64,000 nucleotides of DNA from Acuticoccus sp. I52.16.1 (lineage in GTDB: Bacteria > Pseudomonadota > Alphaproteobacteria > Rhizobiales > Amorphaceae). The stretch covers positions 2,597,219-2,661,218 of the forward strand of contig NZ_CP094828.1 in NCBI RefSeq assembly GCF_022865125.1. The letters are read 5' to 3'. Positions 61,221-64,000 of the stretch are shown here, one piece after another; the first letter of the stretch is position 1, and the number at the start of each line of letters is the position of its first letter. Made by a program: the position numbers and the translations under genes. Below the pieces are notes generated by a model. The model was not told the DNA's origin. It did no database searches and was given only the letters and a program-made list of their open reading frames with translations.

Positions 61221-62195
61221 ATGCGCGACATCAACCTGAGGGCCATGCACTGCTTCGAGGCGGTCGCGCGGCTCGGCTCGGTGACCCTGGCGGCGGAGGA
61301 ACTGGGCGTCTCGCCGTCCGCCGTCAGTCAGCAGGTGCGTACGCTCGAGACGCAGTTCGGCGTGCGCCTCTTCCGCCGCGAGAAGCGCCGCCTCTCCCTC
61401 ACCCTCGACGGCGACCGCCTGTTCCAGACCACCACGCAGGCGTTCGGCGCCCTGCGCAACGCGCGCAACGCCATCTCGCGGCAGAAGCAGGTGCGCAGCC
61501 TCACCATCCGCGTCAGCCCCAGCTTCGGCGTGCGGTGGCTCGGCCCGCGCATCGCGGCCTTCTCCTCGGCCAACCCGGAGTGGAACATCCGCATCGACGC
61601 CACGCCCGATTTCACCGACTTCGACACCGAGGCGATCGACTTCGACCTGCGCTACGGCTTCGGCGACTGGGCCGGCCTCTCGGTCACGCGCATCATGAGC
61701 GACATGGTGCTGCCGATGTGCAGCCCGGAATACCTGGCGACCCTCCAGGCGATCTCGGACGACCCGCTGGAGCAGCTGCGCCACGCCCGCCTGATCGACA
61801 GCGTCAAGATGCTCTACCGGTGGGACGTGTGGCTGGCGATGAAGCGCATCGCGCTCGCCGACCTCAGCTACCCGTTCCGCTTCGACCGGTCGTCGATGTC
61901 GATCGAACTCGCCAAGCAGAACGGCGGCATCGCGCTCGACAGCGCCAATCTGTGCCTCTCCGAGCTGGAGCGGGGCGAACTGGTGCCGTTCAGCCCCGCG
62001 TTCCGGGTGATCCACTTCCCGGCCTACTTCCTCGTCTGCCCGCCGCGGCACCACACCCGCCGCATCGTCAAGCGCTTCACCGATTGGATCGACGCCGCCT
62101 GCGGCAGCCACGAGGCGGCGGTGCGCACGCTGCTCGCCGCCAAGGGCTGTACGTTCGCGCAGGCGGTCGGCCCGGACTTCCTGGACGCGGCCTGA
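61221..62195 (+). CDS. LysR-family transcriptional regulator (GcvA-like)
   Basis: A 324-residue regulator with the DNA-binding segment INLRAMHCFEAVARLGSVTLAAEELGVSPSAVSQQVRTLE (around residues 5-44) and the GcvA-type RVSPSFGVRWLGPRIAAFSSANPEWNIRI. It lies 72 bases after the hydroxyacid dehydrogenase on the same strand, but has its own palindromic site, and runs toward the convergent TRAP dctM gene seven bases away. It may control the second TRAP system or the transketolase pair. Confidence 0.87.
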   Translation: MRDINLRAMHCFEAVARLGSVTLAAEELGVSPSAVSQQVRTLETQFGVRLFRREKRRLSLTLDGDRLFQTTTQAFGALRNARNAISRQKQVRSLTIRVSPSFGVRWLGPRIAAFSSANPEWNIRIDATPDFTDFDTEAIDFDLRYGFGDWAGLSVTRIMSDMVLPMCSPEYLATLQAISDDPLEQLRHARLIDSVKMLYRWDVWLAMKRIALADLSYPFRFDRSSMSIELAKQNGGIALDSANLCLSELERGELVPFSPAFRVIHFPAYFLVCPPRHHTRRIVKRFTDWIDAACGSHEAAVRTLLAAKGCTFAQAVGPDFLDAA

Positions 62196-62202
62196 GCCGC
62201 GG

Positions 62203-63459
62203 TCAGTAGATCGTCAGCATCGGCACGTACGAGATCAGCATCAGGACGAGGAGCGCGACGGCGTAGAACGGCAGCAGCGCCTTGACCGTCTGCCCGATGC
62301 CGACCCCCGCGATGGCGGCCGATATGAACAGCGTCGTGCCGACCGGCGGCGTGTAGAGCCCGATCGACAGGTTGACGACGATGATGAGGCCGAGCTGCAC
62401 CGGGTCGAGCCCGATGGCGTTGCCGACCGAGACCAGGATCGGCGACAGGAGCAGCACCGCGGCCGGCATGTCGAGGAAGGCGCCGACCAACAGCAGCACG
62501 GCGTTGATCGCCAGGATCACCATCCACGGCTCGGAAAACGCACTCGTCACCCAGGCGGCGAGCTCCATCGGCACTCGCTCGGCGGTCAGGATCCACTGCA
62601 CCGTGGACGAGGCCATGATGATGAGCATCACCGCCCCGGTCATCAGCCCGGTGTCGACCATCGCGCGCCACAGCGCGCGGAGGCTGAGGTCGCGGTAGAC
62701 GAGGCCGGAGACGATCAGCGCGTAGGCGACCGCCATTACGCTCACCTCGGTGGGCGTCGCGATGCCGAAGCGCAGCGTGCCGATGACGAAGACGGGCATC
62801 AGGATCGCCGGGATCGCGGTCAGGATTTGGCGGCGGAAGGCGCGGAAACCGCCCGGCAGCGGCGCTCGCGGCAGGTTGCGCCAGTGCGCCACCACGCCGA
62901 CCATGCAGAGCATGCCGCCGCCCAGGAGAACGCCCGGAAGCACGCCGGCGACGAAGAGGTCGACGATCGAGACGTTGGCGATCAGCCCGTAGAGGATCAG
63001 CGGGATCGACGGTGGGATCAGCACCGAGATCGTCGCCGAGGAGGCGTTGATCGCCGCCGCGAAGCCGCCGGGATAGCCCTCGCGCTTCTGCACCGGGATC
63101 AGCGCGTTGCCGAGCGCCAGCGCATCCGCCACCGCCGAGCCCGAGACGCCCCCGAACATCACCGAGCCGATGACGGAGACGTGCCCCAGCCCGCCCTTCA
63201 TGTGCCCCACCAGGAGGCGCGCGATGTTGACGAGATATTCCCCGAACCGGCCGGACATCATGACGTTGCCGGCGAGGATGAAGAACGGGATCGCCAGCAT
63301 CGGGAAGCTCTGCGTCGAGGTGTAGAGCCGCTGGGCCATCACGGCCATCGGCTTGCCCTCGATCCACAGCGCCCCGGCGACGCCCCCCAGCATCGCGAAC
63401 GCGACCGGGACGGAGAGGGCGAGGAGGGCGAAGAAAAGAACCGTGAGGATCGGCGTCAT
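62203..63459 (-). CDS. dctM: TRAP transporter large permease DctM (second system)
   Basis: A 418-residue permease with the DctM patterns FPMLAIPFFILAGNVMMSGRFGEY, FGGVSGSAVADALALGNALIP, SVLIPPSIPLILYG and LGLIIVVNLSIGLYTPPVGTTLF. About 12 membrane segments. It starts six bases after the dctQ stop. It is clearly different from the first DctM at 52204-53481, so this is a separate transporter; its binding protein gene is presumably beyond the right edge. Confidence 0.92.
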   Translation of the reverse strand: MTPILTVLFFALLALSVPVAFAMLGGVAGALWIEGKPMAVMAQRLYTSTQSFPMLAIPFFILAGNVMMSGRFGEYLVNIARLLVGHMKGGLGHVSVIGSVMFGGVSGSAVADALALGNALIPVQKREGYPGGFAAAINASSATISVLIPPSIPLILYGLIANVSIVDLFVAGVLPGVLLGGGMLCMVGVVAHWRNLPRAPLPGGFRAFRRQILTAIPAILMPVFVIGTLRFGIATPTEVSVMAVAYALIVSGLVYRDLSLRALWRAMVDTGLMTGAVMLIIMASSTVQWILTAERVPMELAAWVTSAFSEPWMVILAINAVLLLVGAFLDMPAAVLLLSPILVSVGNAIGLDPVQLGLIIVVNLSIGLYTPPVGTTLFISAAIAGVGIGQTVKALLPFYAVALLVLMLISYVPMLTIY

Positions 63460-63465
63460 TGAGGT

Positions 63466-63975
63466 TCAGCTCAGGCTCTGCGCCTCGGGGGCGAGCGGCG
63501 TCGCCGCGCCCGCGCCGAGGAGGCGGATGATGTCCATCACCATGATGACCGCGACGCCCGCGAAGGCGTAGACGAGGCTCGAATAGCCCCAAACCTGTGT
63601 GATCCCGAGGGTCGACAGGCGCTGGAACTGCGAGGCTTTGAGGATCGGCTGGCTGGTCCACACGACGCTGACCGAGATCGCCAGCACGATGACCGAGGTG
63701 ACGACCAGGAGACCGCGCACCGCCCCCGGCGACAGCGCGTCCGGCAGCAGCGAGACGGTGATTTGCCGCGAGCGCGCGCTGGCGATGACGATGCCGGCCG
63801 CGACCAGCCACGGCAGCAGGACGGCATGGATTTCGTAGGCCCAGGCGATGCCGGAGCCGAACGCGTAGCGCAGCACCACATTGACGAGAAGCGCCAGGAA
63901 CAACGTCGACAGCGTGGTGACGACGATGACGCGGCTGACGGCGTCGAGCGCGGCCGTCACCCACCCGGCGAGCAT
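63466..63975 (-). CDS. dctQ: TRAP transporter small permease DctQ (second system)
   Basis: A 169-residue four-helix membrane protein with VVLRYAFGSGIAWAYEIHAVLLPWLVAAGIVIASARSRQITV, the DctQ core (split: VVLRYAFG near residue 33, WAYEIHAVLLPW near 44). The ATG at 63975 gives a plausible length, but no good ribosome site is visible in the last 25 bases of the window, so the true start could lie beyond the edge. It is followed six bases later by dctM. Confidence 0.85.
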   Translation of the reverse strand: MLAGWVTAALDAVSRVIVVTTLSTLFLALLVNVVLRYAFGSGIAWAYEIHAVLLPWLVAAGIVIASARSRQITVSLLPDALSPGAVRGLLVVTSVIVLAISVSVVWTSQPILKASQFQRLSTLGITQVWGYSSLVYAFAGVAVIMVMDIIRLLGAGAATPLAPEAQSLS

Positions 63976-64000
63976 CGGGAGGGGGCCCAGCGGCCCCCGC

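Overview
The window is GC-rich throughout, densely coding, and uses ATG, GTG and TTG starts with AGGAGG-like ribosome sites. The gene families present are typical of an alphaproteobacterium: OxyR/AhpCF, an HWE sensor kinase, TRAP and LIV transporters, DUF2231 and sorbosone-dehydrogenase modules, and many LysR regulators. A marine or soil Hyphomicrobiales/Rhodobacterales-type organism is my inference; no rRNA or other taxonomic marker is present. I saw no tRNA, rRNA, CRISPR array, insertion sequence or phage gene.

Region 1 (1-6 kb): the start of a gene cut by the left edge (perhaps glutamate decarboxylase), a linear amide C-N hydrolase, a ChaA-type Ca2+/H+ antiporter, a sorbosone-dehydrogenase-type beta-propeller, a BKACE (DUF849) enzyme and a divergent metallo-beta-lactamase-fold hydrolase. 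Region 2 (6-9.3 kb): the peroxide defence unit ahpC-ahpF-oxyR, with a recognisable OxyR operator in front of ahpC and a strong hairpin between ahpC and ahpF. Region 3 (9.8-21.6 kb): an MscS channel, an exported amide hydrolase, a glutaredoxin-MauE fusion, then a respiratory block: DUF2231, a lipoprotein sorbosone dehydrogenase, CtaG, CopD, a second DUF2231 and a heme-copper oxidase. The oxidase has a fused subunit I/III, and its subunit II lacks the CuA ligands, so it is more likely a quinol oxidase.

Region 4 (21.6-32.5 kb): a PepSY protein, a PAS-HWE kinase, and a complete branched-chain-type ABC transporter (livG-F-H-M-binding protein) followed by its likely GntR/FadR regulator. Opposite lie an M20 amidohydrolase, an FMN-binding PPOX protein and a diaminopropionate ammonia-lyase-like PLP enzyme. 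Together these look like uptake and breakdown of an amide-linked amino compound. Region 5 (32.8-37.3 kb): an RND efflux pair closed by a clear terminator.

Region 6 (37.5-52.1 kb) is the most unusual. A single-strand run encodes a 1370-residue very acidic protein with about 8.6 near-identical 78-residue repeats, two different type I secretion ABC half-transporters (one with every ATPase motif degraded), an HlyD adaptor, a receiver-HATPase protein and a 1177-residue hybrid kinase with a 240-residue Ala/Gln/Lys linker and an HPt domain. Facing it is a small gene of similar composition and with a similar Phe/Gly-rich C-terminus, interrupted by one in-frame TAG. I read this as an atypical type I secretion system with a large and a small cargo and its own phosphorelay.

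Region 7 (52.2-64 kb): a catabolic island for acidic carbon sources. It holds a TRAP transporter with a mandelate racemase/muconate lactonizing-family enzyme and a divergent LysR regulator; a transketolase with a 2-hydroxyacid dehydrogenase between two LysR regulators; and a second TRAP transporter running off the right edge.
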